Part shown: positions 1-8,272 of the stretch, in pieces
Layout of the letters: each line of letters starts with the position of its first letter
Numbering within the stretch: the stretch's first letter is position 1
From: Caldithrix sp.
GTDB lineage: Bacteria; Zhuqueibacterota; Zhuqueibacteria; Thermofontimicrobiales; Sulfurfontimicrobiaceae
Direction of reading: 5' to 3'
Assembly: GCA_020722815.1 (NCBI GenBank)
Contig: DYKB01000062.1
Coordinates: forward strand, 1 to 42,536
DNA: 42,536 bases
The notes under the pieces: model-generated
Seen by the model: the letters and a program-made list of their open reading frames with translations, nothing else
Told to the model about the DNA's origin: nothing
Database searches by the model: none
Position numbers and translations under genes: made by a program

Positions 1-169
1 CCGGGACACCACCAACCTTATTCCCTTATTGGTGATGATAATCAAATGAAGCAATCAGGTAATAAGGTTAAATTGCAGGGACCCTCGAATTGTTACGAAG
101 GTCAATAAGGTCGATTGGGTTTGATCGCGCGGCCTGGTTGATTAAAAACCTTATTCACCTGAGGAATCA

Positions 170-219
170 GTAAAACCGGCGACACAACAAATTTGATACT
201 ATTCCCTGTGATCGGTTAC
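170..219 (+). repeat. 50-bp inverted repeat, left copy
   Basis: These 50 bases are identical to the reverse complement of 42487-42536, the last 50 bases of the window. The match stops exactly at base 219/220 on the inner side and at the window end on the other. It could be the terminal repeat of a mobile element or a dispersed repeat at which assembly stopped. No transposase reading frame lies beside it. Confidence 0.9.
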
Positions 220-285
220 CAGATTACGAATATAATTATTTGAATTTTAATAAGTTGTAATTAAATTGTCATACGCTTTAGAGCC

Positions 286-424
286 TGTCCGAGAACTAGA
301 AAATTGGCTAAAAATAACCTTTCGAAGGTTAAGAGTAATACAATATATCGATTAAAAATATAATATTAATCAATATATATAATTATTCCTGCTCAAAAAC
401 CTTCGAAAGGTTAGTTCTCGGACA
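286..424. repeat. MITE-like element with 13-bp terminal inverted repeats
   Basis: The left end TGTCCGAGAACTA (286-298) is the exact reverse complement of 412-424. A second inverted pair, AACCTTTCGAAGGTT (316-330) against 398-412, lies inside it. On the right the two blocks abut, while on the left they are separated by 17 bases, so one arm has gained or lost sequence. The centre is almost pure A/T. No coding sequence is inside. Size (about 139 bp), inverted ends and AT core fit a non-autonomous MITE or a large REP-like cruciform. Confidence 0.65.
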
Positions 425-466
425 CGATCTTTAGCTCATGGAGTAAATTGCCTTCAAAATTTTAAA

Positions 467-675
467 GTGGGTTTTAACCCACTGCTGGATAAGAACTCCG
501 GCTTAAAAGCCCTGTGATTAGGGGGCGCTCATGGAACCACGAGCTAAAGCTCGTGGCAATTCAATAGTAACTTAATGAATTTCATATTGTTATCACCTTA
601 ACCTGCTGGCTGTGGGGCTAAGAAGCCCCCAAAAACTAAGGGGAAGCCTTCAGAACCACGAGTTAAAGCTCGTAG
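467..675. repeat. Cluster of short perfect hairpins
   Basis: Five small dyads sit within 210 bases: GTGGGTT/AACCCAC (467-482), GGCTT/AAGCC (500-511), CCACGAGCT/AGCTCGTGG with a 2-base loop (537-556), GGGGCT/AGCCCC (614-629), and a diverged second copy of the CCACGAG hairpin (656-675). None is followed by a T tract, so they are unlikely to be terminators. They resemble the small intergenic palindromes that are scattered through many FCB-type genomes. Confidence 0.6.
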
Positions 676-852
676 CTATTCATTTATTTTTTTAATGAGT
701 TAAAACATTAAACTATCGATGACGCACGTTCTTCTTACTCAGTCAACAAACATGAAAAAAGAGGAAATAATTGAACCTTATTTTCATTTTGTAAATTAAC
801 ATATTTTGAAACAAGTAATACATTAATGCCATAAATACGGGAGGAATGCAAA

Positions 853-1395
853 ATGAAAACATTTGTCGTCGTTTCAGCAATCGGGAAAGATCGTCCGGGA
901 CTGGTAAATCGAATCTCTCATGAAATTAAAATAAAAGGTGGAAATATTGAACTGCAGCGTTCAGTCAGGATGGCGGATGAATTTGCACTCATTTTGTTGG
1001 TTTCAATGGAAAAAACGGCTGAAGATGTTGAATCCTTAATTCAGGAAATGACTCATTTAAAAACAGAAAATTTTTTTATTTATGCCCGCAAAGCCATGGG
1101 GGCGACAGCAGAACTCCCATCACGGGCACGATATGCAGTTCTATTGGCCGAAGGTGCGGATCAGATTGGTATTATCGATGAAATTACGCTGTTATTATTG
1201 GAAAATAATATCAATATTGATGCAATGGATTATAATGTTTCCCATGCCCCAATGACCGGAATTGAGCTATTTCAGATGGAAGCCAAAATTGTAATTCCGC
1301 CAACCATTACTATCAATGAATTCAGAACAAAATTAAAAGAAATGGAAAATCGCCTCAATATCGATATTCTGTTTCGGTACCCAATTGAGAAATAA
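853..1395 (+). CDS. Tandem ACT-domain protein (GcvR-like)
   Basis: A 180-residue protein made of two ACT-type ligand-binding domains. The first covers about residues 4-80, starting FVVVSAIGKDRPGLVNRIS, with the usual DRPGL turn. The second covers about 92-175 and contains ADQIGIIDEIT. This layout matches the GcvR/ACT-regulator family, small proteins that sense amino acids and act through protein partners; it has no DNA-binding or catalytic domain. A good ribosome site (GGAGGAA at about 841-846) fixes the ATG start. It is followed at about 40 bases by the M48 peptidase gene on the same strand. The true ligand and partner cannot be read from sequence. Family call firm, glycine-cleavage role only a guess. 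Confidence 0.8.
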   Translation: MKTFVVVSAIGKDRPGLVNRISHEIKIKGGNIELQRSVRMADEFALILLVSMEKTAEDVESLIQEMTHLKTENFFIYARKAMGATAELPSRARYAVLLAEGADQIGIIDEITLLLLENNINIDAMDYNVSHAPMTGIELFQMEAKIVIPPTITINEFRTKLKEMENRLNIDILFRYPIEK

Positions 1396-1452
1396 TTTTT
1401 TGAAATTCTAATTTGTAAAAAAAAAAATCAAACTTTGGGATTTATAAAGAAT

Positions 1453-2184
1453 ATGTTGGATAAGCTTTTCGAGAATCTGGGGCGTAGTGTCGGATCAACC
1501 GTTAAAAAAGGAAAATGGTTTTATCAGTCCCTATTTGGCGCTGAAGAAGAAGCCCTCCAGGCAGAGTATCTGGTGGGAAAAGAGTTGGCCCAGAATTTAA
1601 TTCAGGAGATTCCGGTTGTTAAAGATTCTGAACTCCAGATTATGATTGATAATATTGGCAAAGCATTATTGGCCCGGCAGCCAGCAGCGGGTCGTCGATT
1701 CAAATTACAAATACTGGCAACCAGTGATGTCAATGCATTTGCCCTACCCGGTGGCTTCATTTTTTTGACGGCTGGACTATTACAACGAATTAATAGCAAA
1801 GACGAAATTGCCTTTGCCATAGCTCATGAGATCAGTCATGTATTACTGAAACATCCCATGCAGCGGATTGTGAGTGATTTCTCTTCCCAGGTCATTTCCA
1901 ATATTTTTCTTCGGGGTGGCGTTCTTGGCGTTATGGCAAAAATGGCGGTGATGACTTTTTTGAAAAATAGCTATTCACATGAAAAGGAACTGGAAGCCGA
2001 TATCGAAGCTATCAAATTAATGAAAAAATGTGGCTTTAGTCCGGAAGGAGCCAAAAATTTATTAAATCGCCTCAGTGACCATAAAATGAAGACGCCAACC
2101 CTTTTTAACTATCTTTCCTCGCACCCAACTTTTGAATCCCGAATTCTAAAAATCAATTCTGTAATTAATAACAAAAATCTCTAA
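1453..2184 (+). CDS. M48-family zinc metallopeptidase
   Basis: About 243 residues from ATG 1453. The zinc motif HEISH lies at residues 125-129 and the third ligand is the Glu in KELEAD (about residue 179), followed near the C-terminus by the family-typical SSHPTFESRI. This is the core M48 (HtpX/BepA/Oma1-like) peptidase fold. There is no clear signal peptide; the segment after the active site (about 147-171) is hydrophobic and may contact membrane. A TTG start at 1435 would add six residues, but neither start has a strong ribosome site, so the start is uncertain. It probably degrades or assembles membrane proteins. Its 3' end converges on the inositol-phosphatase-family gene with a 25-base gap. 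Confidence 0.85.
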   Translation: MLDKLFENLGRSVGSTVKKGKWFYQSLFGAEEEALQAEYLVGKELAQNLIQEIPVVKDSELQIMIDNIGKALLARQPAAGRRFKLQILATSDVNAFALPGGFIFLTAGLLQRINSKDEIAFAIAHEISHVLLKHPMQRIVSDFSSQVISNIFLRGGVLGVMAKMAVMTFLKNSYSHEKELEADIEAIKLMKKCGFSPEGAKNLLNRLSDHKMKTPTLFNYLSSHPTFESRILKINSVINNKNL

Positions 2185-2209
2185 GCCTGAACCAAATCCT
2201 GCCAAAATT

Positions 2210-2989
2210 TTAATCATGCACGTAGTCCAAAATTTGTTCAACAGCAAACTTTGCATTTAGCGCAATGATATGCTCCTGAAAATCACAGGATGCTTTAAAA
2301 ATTATTGGTTTGCCCTCCAAATTCAGAATCCGACCGCCAGCTTCTTCCACTATCAAGCTGCCAGCCGCGATGTCCCAGACTGGCTGATTCACCTGTATCA
2401 ATACATCACTTTTTGCAGCGGCGAGATAAGCCAATTCCAGTGCACATGAATTGAGCAATCGGATAAGATTGGCATCATAATATAATTTTTTAAAATTTTC
2501 ATGTTTATCGAAAAATCGTAAGTCACTATGACTCAGGGTGACGACAGCGTGATTAATGTCAGAAATCTGGCTCGTTGAAATCTTCTCATCATTTAAGAAA
2601 GCACCTTTATCGCGCCGGGCTGTAAAAAGCTGGTTTAAAACAGGCTGATAAATAACACCCACTACCGGCCGGTTTTGATATAACAGGGCAATCGCAACAG
2701 AATAATTCACAAATCCCCGACGAAAAGCGCTGGTTCCATCCAGCGGATCGACCACCCAGACCCAGTCACCAGCTATCTTTCGGGAACGTTCTTCACTGAG
2801 AATCCCGTGTCCGGGGAAATGCGCTTTTAAAATTTCCACTATTTTACGTTCAGAAGCCAGATCCGCCGCCGTAACCAGGCTATAATGACTCTCTTTAATT
2901 TTGAACGGCAGGAGACTCTTCCCCTGAAAATCCAACAGTAACCTTCCTGCTTCCAACGCTGCCAATTTTGCTACCGCTAATTCATCCAT
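2210..2989 (-). CDS. Inositol monophosphatase-family phosphatase
   Basis: A 259-residue Mg2+-dependent sugar/inositol phosphatase-family enzyme. Visible metal and catalytic motifs are GILSEE (about 62-67), VVDPLDGTSAFRRG (about 79-92) and the second site WDIAAGSLIVEEAGG (about 205-219). The length is standard for SuhB/CysQ-type proteins. The sequence alone does not separate inositol-1-phosphatase, CysQ (PAP phosphatase) and histidinol-phosphatase activity. It is transcribed divergently from the isochorismatase-family gene, with about 115 bases between the two starts, and converges on the M48 gene. Confidence 0.88.
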   Translation of the reverse strand: MDELAVAKLAALEAGRLLLDFQGKSLLPFKIKESHYSLVTAADLASERKIVEILKAHFPGHGILSEERSRKIAGDWVWVVDPLDGTSAFRRGFVNYSVAIALLYQNRPVVGVIYQPVLNQLFTARRDKGAFLNDEKISTSQISDINHAVVTLSHSDLRFFDKHENFKKLYYDANLIRLLNSCALELAYLAAAKSDVLIQVNQPVWDIAAGSLIVEEAGGRILNLEGKPIIFKASCDFQEHIIALNAKFAVEQILDYVHD

Positions 2990-3105
2990 TTTATTAACTC
3001 CAGACTTTCAAACAGGAACCCTTTTAAGTTTTTAGCGTTATGTTTTCAGATAAAGCTGAACCTTATAATAAATCTAAAATTTCACAATTTCCAAGAGGAG
3101 TAGTT

Positions 3106-3672
3106 TTGGAACTCAAACGACATCCTGATCTGGTTGATCGAAAAAAAGTGGGACTTTTAATAATTGATATCCAGGATCGGGTGAATCAGGCCATGCAGGA
3201 TCCTGAAAATGTCCTGAATAATAGTATAAAACTGATTGAGACCTTTAAATTATTGAATCGGCCAATCTGGCTAACGGAACAGTATCCAGCCGGATTGGGA
3301 CCGACGAATGCCCGGCTCATTAGTACTTTACCCGAACAGGTACTTCGCCGGGAAAAAATCCGTTTTAGCTGCACCGGAGACGCTTCACTTATCGAAGAAA
3401 TACGCCAGAAGGATATTAAACAACTGGTTGTCATTGGTGTTGAAAGTCATGTTTGTGTCTTTCAATCCGCGATGGATTTACTGACGCAAGGCTTTCAGGT
3501 TTTCATTCCCGCGGATGCGGTTTCCAGTCGCCGACAGTTGGACTGGGAAACAGGTCTCCAGCGTGCGCGTATGGCCGGAATAATTGTTACGACGACCGAA
3601 ATGGTCATTTTTGAAATGCTGGCAGCGGCTGGATCTCCTGAGTTTAAGGCCATTTCGAAATTAGTAAAATAG
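3106..3672 (+). CDS. Isochorismatase-family cysteine hydrolase
   Basis: A cysteine hydrolase of the isochorismatase/YcaC group. The expected triad can be placed as Asp in LLIIDIQD (residue 21), Lys in RREKIRFS (84) and Cys in GVESHVCV (117), counting from the TTG start used here. I chose TTG 3106 because AAGAGGAG (3093-3100) sits 5 bases upstream and the resulting 188 residues match family length. The in-frame ATG at 3040 would add a 22-residue polar extension and has no ribosome site. The substrate cannot be predicted; relatives act on small amides, nicotinamide or isochorismate. No siderophore or menaquinone genes are nearby. Confidence 0.82.
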   Translation: MELKRHPDLVDRKKVGLLIIDIQDRVNQAMQDPENVLNNSIKLIETFKLLNRPIWLTEQYPAGLGPTNARLISTLPEQVLRREKIRFSCTGDASLIEEIRQKDIKQLVVIGVESHVCVFQSAMDLLTQGFQVFIPADAVSSRRQLDWETGLQRARMAGIIVTTTEMVIFEMLAAAGSPEFKAISKLVK

Positions 3673-3696
3673 ATTATTTTTGCAAAATTATATTTT

Positions 3697-3726
3697 GACA
3701 GGATTAATGGGATTTACAGGATAAAT
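3697..3726 (+). repeat. Degenerate CAGGAT-type intergenic repeat
   Basis: The stretch reads GACAGGATTAATGGGATTTA followed by CAGGATAAAT, with a further ATCCTGTG at about 3791-3798. It belongs to the degenerate 'aggattaacaggatttacaggat' phrases found between genes in many unrelated bacteria. No function is known to me, and no protein overlaps it. Confidence 0.5.
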
Positions 3727-3841
3727 CTTAAATTGTTGAATCTGAAAAACTTGTTCGATTTAGTTAGTAATCAGTGAAATTTAAAAAAAAATCCTGTGCC
3801 CAGTAAATCATGTCTAATATTTATGACTTAAAGGTTTTAAA

Positions 3842-4738
3842 TTGAAAAACTCCCGCGTTTACATTGGGCCAGCAGGTTGGGCTTATCCGGACTGGAAAAA
3901 TATTTTTTATCCAAATAAACTGCCCACCAGAGAGACCGAACTTTCCTATCTGTCTAAATTTTTTAATCTGGTGGAGGTAAATTCCTCCTTTTATCGAATT
4001 CCAACTGCCGAAATGACACAAAATTGGCTCAGACAGGTTAAGAGTAATAAAAATTTCGGTTTTACCTGTAAGTTATATCAAGGATTTACGCATGAACCGA
4101 CAAAATTGAAACCAACAGACCTGGAAAATTATTTTCAGGCAATTGAACCGCTTCATACTGCAAATAAATTGCTGGCAGTTTTACTCCAGTTCCCCTGGAG
4201 CTTTAAAAACACCGAAGAAAATTATAGTCGACTTCATGAACTTATTCATAAATTTGGTCAATTCCCCCTAGCGCTGGAAATTCGTCACAAAAGCTGGGAA
4301 ACATCAGCCTTTTTAAATTATCTAACAGAAAAACAAGTGACATTTGTGAATATCGATCAGCCGGTCATTGGAGAATCCATCGGCTTTACACAATATGCCA
4401 CTTCCAATCAGGTCTATTTTCGTTTTCATGGACGTAACTATCAAAATTGGTTCAGGGAAAAAATTGATGGAAGTGCACGATACGATTACTATTATTCGGT
4501 CAAAGAACAGGATGATTTTATCGAGAAGATCAGTAAAAGGGTGACGACTGGAAAAACAATCATTTTAGTTTATAACAACCATTTTCGAGGTCAGGCAGTG
4601 GCGAACGGCTTTCAAATGAAATTTCATTTTGAAAAACAAAAACAAACCATTCCATCACCTTTACTGCAACTCTATCCGGAATTAAAAGCAATTTCCAGAG
4701 AAGATTCAACAGGTAAAAATCTGGAATTATTTTTATAA
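3842..4738 (+). CDS. DUF72-family protein (YecE-like TIM barrel)
   Basis: A 298-residue DUF72 protein. The N-terminus has the family phrases VYIGPAGWAYPDWKNIFYP (residues 6-24) and FNLVEVNSSFYRIP (about 41-54); later come KLLAVLLQFPWSF and YFRFHGRNYQNW, all typical. The fold is TIM-barrel-like; no reaction is established for the family. The start is TTG at 3842 with AAAGG seven bases upstream; there is no competing ATG. It ends at 4738, one base before the stop codon of the convergent nadB, so there is no room for a terminator between them. Confidence 0.85.
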   Translation: MKNSRVYIGPAGWAYPDWKNIFYPNKLPTRETELSYLSKFFNLVEVNSSFYRIPTAEMTQNWLRQVKSNKNFGFTCKLYQGFTHEPTKLKPTDLENYFQAIEPLHTANKLLAVLLQFPWSFKNTEENYSRLHELIHKFGQFPLALEIRHKSWETSAFLNYLTEKQVTFVNIDQPVIGESIGFTQYATSNQVYFRFHGRNYQNWFREKIDGSARYDYYYSVKEQDDFIEKISKRVTTGKTIILVYNNHFRGQAVANGFQMKFHFEKQKQTIPSPLLQLYPELKAISREDSTGKNLELFL

Positions 4739-4739
4739 G

Positions 4740-6392
4740 TTACCAATCGATATCCGGATAAGAATTTAAAAACCTTTGTTTTTCATTTTTTCCCGAAACA
4801 ATTAATGTATCTCGTTGCCAATTTTTATCATCACATTGGGGATAATCGGTTGTATAGTGTAAACCACGACTTTCGGTACGCTGTAAAGCGCTGGTAATGA
4901 TGAGTTGTGCAACTGAAGCCAGATTTCGGAGTTCTATCAGGGAGGCGGTTACTTTTGTTTTTTTATAAAATTGTTCAATTTCATTGGCAATAAGTTCAAC
5001 CCGACGCCGGGCGCGTTCAAGTCGCAAATTGGAACGAACAATTCCCACATAATCCCACATCAATTCCTGAATTTCAGCCTTGTCGTGCGAAACCAACACC
5101 CATTCTTCATGATTGAAAGTTCCTTCATCATTCCAACTCGGAATTTCCGGAAATTGGATGGAGAAATTTTTAATATATTCAACAGAATGACCATAAACCT
5201 GGTACGCGAATACCAGCGCCTCAAGTAATGAATTAGAAGCCAACCGATTTGCCCCATGAACCCCGGTATGCGCCACCTCGCCACAGGCATAGAGGCCGCG
5301 GATGGTAGTTTGTCCATTCAGATTCGTTACCACGCCTCCACACGCATAATGTGCCGCGGGAACAACCGGAATTGGTTCGCGTGTTATGTCAAAATTAAAT
5401 TTTAAGCATTGTTCATAAATTCGTGGAAATCGTTCCCGCAATTGTTTGGCATCCAGGTGGGTAACATCCAGCAAAACATACTCATCCCCGCTTTTTTTGA
5501 GTTCCGAATCGATGGCCCTGGCAACAATGTCCCGGGGAGCCAATTCAGCCAATTCATGATAACGTGGCATGAATCGTTCACCTTTTTGGGTTCTTAAAAG
5601 CCCACCAAAGCCACGTACCGCCTCTGAAATCAAAAAAGAGTTGGCTGAGGGGTGAAATAAGGTGGTTGGATGAAACTGTATAAATTCCATGTTGGCAATT
5701 ACGGCACCGGCACGATAAGCCATGGCGACACCGTCACCCGTGGCAATCGATGGATTGGTCGTGTGCAGATAAACCTGCCCCCCCCCCCCAGTTGCGAGAA
5801 TTGTCGCTTTGGCCAGAAATCGATGAATATCACGCTTTTCCTCATTGAGGACGTATGCGCCCCAACAGGTATAAAAATCGGTCTGGGATTCGATTTCCGC
5901 CCCCAGATGATGTTCGGTAAGGAGATCAATGGCAATATAATTTTCAAAAATCTGAATATTTGGATGCATCCGGGTAGCTTCCAACAACGTATTTTCAACC
6001 ATTTTCCCTGTAAAATCACGGGCATGAACAATACGATTTTGCGAGTGCCCCCCCTCTCGACCCAGATCAAACTGATTTTGTGGATTTCTGGTAAATTCCA
6101 CACCAAAACGAACCAGTTCCTGAACACGCCGGGGGCCCTCCTGAACTAATAGTTGGACAGCGTCCCGATGGCATAAACCAGCACCGGCTTTCAGGGTATC
6201 TTCAATGTGACTGTCGAATGAATCCGTGGGGGCCACAACCGAAGCAATTCCTCCCTGAGCGTAATTTGTATTCGATTCGGCCTGTTCCTTTTTGGTTATA
6301 ATCGCAACCGTTCCACAATTTGCCGCCGCAAGCGCAAATGACAGACCGGCGATCCCGCTACCAATTACTAAAAAGTCAGTCTGATAGAGCAT
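4740..6392 (-). CDS. nadB: L-aspartate oxidase
   Basis: A 550-residue flavoprotein that oxidises L-aspartate to iminoaspartate, the first step of de novo NAD synthesis. The FAD-binding GSGIAG is at residues 11-16, followed by NTNYAQGGIA (41-50). The substrate-lid region GREGGHSQNRIVHARDFTG (111-129) and EFIQFHPTTL and APRDIVARAI are all as expected for NadB rather than for SdhA/FrdA. Length is normal. A run of ten C at about 5780-5789 encodes the ATGGGGG turn and could be a sequencing-error hotspot, but the frame is intact. Only 5 bases separate it from the receiver-domain gene upstream, so the two are probably co-transcribed. nadA and nadC are not in the window. Confidence 0.93.
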   Translation of the reverse strand: MLYQTDFLVIGSGIAGLSFALAAANCGTVAIITKKEQAESNTNYAQGGIASVVAPTDSFDSHIEDTLKAGAGLCHRDAVQLLVQEGPRRVQELVRFGVEFTRNPQNQFDLGREGGHSQNRIVHARDFTGKMVENTLLEATRMHPNIQIFENYIAIDLLTEHHLGAEIESQTDFYTCWGAYVLNEEKRDIHRFLAKATILATGGGGQVYLHTTNPSIATGDGVAMAYRAGAVIANMEFIQFHPTTLFHPSANSFLISEAVRGFGGLLRTQKGERFMPRYHELAELAPRDIVARAIDSELKKSGDEYVLLDVTHLDAKQLRERFPRIYEQCLKFNFDITREPIPVVPAAHYACGGVVTNLNGQTTIRGLYACGEVAHTGVHGANRLASNSLLEALVFAYQVYGHSVEYIKNFSIQFPEIPSWNDEGTFNHEEWVLVSHDKAEIQELMWDYVGIVRSNLRLERARRRVELIANEIEQFYKKTKVTASLIELRNLASVAQLIITSALQRTESRGLHYTTDYPQCDDKNWQRDTLIVSGKNEKQRFLNSYPDIDW

Positions 6393-6397
6393 GATAA

Positions 6398-6751
6398 TTA
6401 TTCCCCGAGCAGTTCCTCGATCTTTTCTTTCATTTCGCGCAAATCAGAGGATTTAATCAAATAAGCATCGGCAGACCAGGTTGAAAAATCAGATTTATAG
6501 CTCGAATAAGCAGAATTCAAAATAATTTTTATGTTGCGATTATGCGCCAGAACCTCACGTAGCATTTGAATACCATCCATTCCATCCATCTTGATATCCA
6601 GAATCGCCAGATCAACGTGTTCCTTCTTGATAATTTCTAATCCTTCTTCCCCACAGGAAGCCGAGAGGACATGATACCCTTCGTCCTCTAACTCTTTCTT
6701 GTATAAAATCCTTAAATTCTTCTCATCATCAACAACAAGTATCGTTTTCAT
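6398..6751 (-). CDS. Stand-alone response-regulator receiver domain
   Basis: A 117-residue CheY-like receiver with no output domain. The acidic pair is at residues 8-9 (VVDDE), the phospho-acceptor Asp52 in AILDIKM, the conserved Ser80 in ILNSAYS and Lys100 in AYLIKSS, so it should be phosphorylatable. A strong GAGGAG precedes the ATG. It is immediately upstream of nadB (5-base gap). No histidine kinase is in the window. Its partner is unknown; such single-domain regulators work by protein contact. Confidence 0.9.
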   Translation of the reverse strand: MKTILVVDDEKNLRILYKKELEDEGYHVLSASCGEEGLEIIKKEHVDLAILDIKMDGMDGIQMLREVLAHNRNIKIILNSAYSSYKSDFSTWSADAYLIKSSDLREMKEKIEELLGE

Positions 6752-6971
6752 AATCTCCTCATCAAGTTAATTATTCACATCCCTATTTAAGCAAAAAACG
6801 TTGAAAATTTAGTTCTGAAAATAAAATAAAATTTGAACAAAATCAATCTTTTTTTCAATTATTTGAACTACAAAATCGACTTTAAGTTGCCTGATTTAAT
6901 TTTATTCCTTGACAAAAAGGTTTAATTTATTTACCTTCTGCCAATCACTTAAAAATTTAAGGAGATTGACT

Positions 6972-7841
6972 ATGGAATCTGTTAAAATCGGTGTCATCGG
7001 TGGCAGCGGCGTCTATCAAATAGAGGACTTACAGTCGGTACAGGAAGTCGAAATCGATACGCCTTATGGCATGCCTTCCGATAAAATCATAATCGGTATC
7101 CTTTCCGGCCAGCGAGTGGCTTTTCTGGCCCGTCACGGAAGCGGTCATTTCATTTCACCAACTGAAATAAATGCCAGAGCTAATATTTATGCCATGAAAA
7201 CACTCGGGGTGGAATTTCTGATTGCAATTTCCGCCTGTGGCAGTTTAAAAGAAAATCTCGCTCCCCGACATATCGTTATACCGGATCAACTTTTTGATCA
7301 TACCAAAAAACGCAGTTACTCTTTTTTTGGAGATGGTCTGATAGCGCATATATCATTTGCTGAACCATTTTGTCCTGAATTGAGTTCGCTGCTGGCAATG
7401 GCCGTAGCCCAAACCGGGGCAATCGTTCATCCGGGTGGAACATATATCGCGATTGAAGGACCCCGCTTTTCAACCCGCGCCGAGTCGAATGTGTTCAGGA
7501 GCTGGGGTATGGATATTATTGGCATGACCGCAGTCCCGGAAGCAATATTGGCCCGTGAAGCTGAAATGTGTTATGCGATGATGGCGCATGTCACCGATTA
7601 TGATTGCTGGCATGAAACGGAAAAAGCCGTTAACGTCCAGATGCTCATCGAAAATTTAGCTGCCAATGCTGAAGTAAGCAAGAAGGCACTCACGTACTTA
7701 ATTCCCATGATAAGTGAATCTCGAAAATGTGCCTGTCAGGATGCCCTTTCAACGGCCCTTATTACGTCCAAAGATAAAATTCGCCCGGAAACGAAAAAAA
7801 AGCTTCAACCGTTAATCCGAAAATATCTCCCGGTAGACTAA
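6972..7841 (+). CDS. mtnP: S-methyl-5'-thioadenosine phosphorylase
   Basis: A 289-residue purine-nucleoside-phosphorylase-family enzyme that splits methylthioadenosine with phosphate in methionine salvage. Phosphate-binding GGSG is at 10-13 and RHGSGH at 54-59. The base/ribose region EGPRFSTRAES (162-172), GMTAVPEA (184-191) and TDYD (208-211) match MTA phosphorylase. The start at 6972 follows AAGGAG (6959-6964). A longer in-frame TTG at 6909 is rejected: it lies in a TTGACA promoter-like box and lacks a ribosome site. Guanosine/inosine phosphorylase activity is a lesser alternative. Confidence 0.9.
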   Translation: MESVKIGVIGGSGVYQIEDLQSVQEVEIDTPYGMPSDKIIIGILSGQRVAFLARHGSGHFISPTEINARANIYAMKTLGVEFLIAISACGSLKENLAPRHIVIPDQLFDHTKKRSYSFFGDGLIAHISFAEPFCPELSSLLAMAVAQTGAIVHPGGTYIAIEGPRFSTRAESNVFRSWGMDIIGMTAVPEAILAREAEMCYAMMAHVTDYDCWHETEKAVNVQMLIENLAANAEVSKKALTYLIPMISESRKCACQDALSTALITSKDKIRPETKKKLQPLIRKYLPVD

Positions 7842-7997
7842 ATTGGAAATGTAAATCTTCAAAGCTTCAATTTTAAGCATTCTCTTATAGAAATCAACAA
7901 AAATCTATTGCATTTCACTTTTATGATGGCTTTTATTTTGATATTGGGAATTTATAAATTTTCATTAATACATATATAAAATATTTAAAAATAAGTC

Positions 7998-8027
7998 TTG
8001 ACAATTAACAAAATTTTTTTATATTAT
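7998..8027 (+). promoter_or_regulatory. Promoter of the trp leader-trpB2 unit
   Basis: TTGACA (7998-8003), an 18-base spacer, then TATTAT (8022-8027): a near-consensus sigma70-type promoter. A start site near 8034 would give a leader of about 240 nucleotides before trpB2, containing the leader peptide and terminator below. Confidence 0.7.
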
Positions 8028-8061
8028 GATTCAAATTAATTTAGTTGACGGAAATAATTCC

Positions 8062-8154
8062 ATGAACATATTCGTTAATTTTCAACAGCTTATAACGACT
8101 CCGCTCAATTGGCGATGGTGGTGGTGTATCTATTCTGACAGGTGGGCGGAATAA
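8062..8154 (+). CDS. trpL: trp operon leader peptide
   Basis: A 30-codon ORF starting at ATG 8062 and ending TAA 8154. It contains five Trp codons: 17, 19, 20, 21 and 28; the core is WRWWW (residues 17-21, 8110-8124). Trp is normally about 1% of residues, so this density is a clear signature of a Trp-sensing leader peptide. A weak ribosome site (CGGA, 8049-8052) precedes it. It sits between a strong promoter and an intrinsic terminator 119 bases ahead of trpB2. A ribosome stalled at codons 17-21 for lack of Trp-tRNA would mask 8128-8134, one arm of a leader hairpin. The peptide itself is not expected to have a function. Confidence 0.85.
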   Translation: MNIFVNFQQLITTPLNWRWWWCIYSDRWAE

Positions 8155-8219
8155 ATAGATTTAGAGAAGTATCGCTAAATACAAAACCACCCACTATAGA
8201 GTCAAATAGTGGGTTTTTT
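8128..8219 (+). promoter_or_regulatory. trp attenuator: alternative leader hairpins
   Basis: Four pairings can be drawn. ATCTATT (8128-8134) pairs with AATAGAT (8154-8160), just after the Trp codons. ATTTAG (8159-8164) pairs with CTAAAT (8175-8180) and is partly exclusive with the first. GTGGG (8142-8146) can pair with CCCAC (8190-8194), which would break the terminator stem and is the candidate antiterminator. The terminator stem is 8189-8197/8206-8214. This is the classical arrangement for ribosome-mediated attenuation; the exact competing pairs are inferred by eye. Confidence 0.65.
8189..8219 (+). terminator. Attenuator terminator before trpB2
   Basis: Stem ACCCACTAT (8189-8197) with ATAGTGGGT (8206-8214), an 8-base loop, then a T run to 8219 and further T-rich sequence. 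It lies upstream of trpB2, with no gene other than the leader peptide in front of it, which is what an attenuator requires. Confidence 0.85.
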
Positions 8220-8272
8220 ATTTTTATAATTCATCCATCAAAAAAATGATGCTAACATGAAAGGAAAAATTC

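Larger units (their letters stand above)
1..852. other. Gene-free repeat island at the left end
   Basis: I see no convincing gene here. Reading from base 1, one frame stays open for 35 codons to a stop at 106-108 but matches nothing I recognise; it could be the tail of a truncated gene. The stretch contains the left copy of a 50-bp inverted repeat shared with the window end (170-219), a MITE-like inverted repeat (286-424) and several small perfect hairpins between 467 and 675, each listed separately. From about 680 to 840 the sequence is AT-rich leader DNA for the ACT-domain gene. Confidence 0.7.

Noticed and set aside
467..675. CRISPR-like array at the left end
   Set aside because: The hairpins differ in sequence and spacing; there is no regular repeat-spacer pattern and no cas gene.
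5780..5789. Ten-C homopolymer as a frameshift in nadB
   Set aside because: The reading frame is intact across it and encodes the expected glycine-rich turn.
5670..6149. Long plus-strand ORF of 159 codons opposite nadB
   Set aside because: It is the antisense shadow of a clear nadB; its translation has no family features.
6909..6971. TTG-initiated N-terminal extension of mtnP
   Set aside because: It overlaps a TTGACA box, has no ribosome site, and the ATG at 6972 has AAGGAG and gives a family-length protein.
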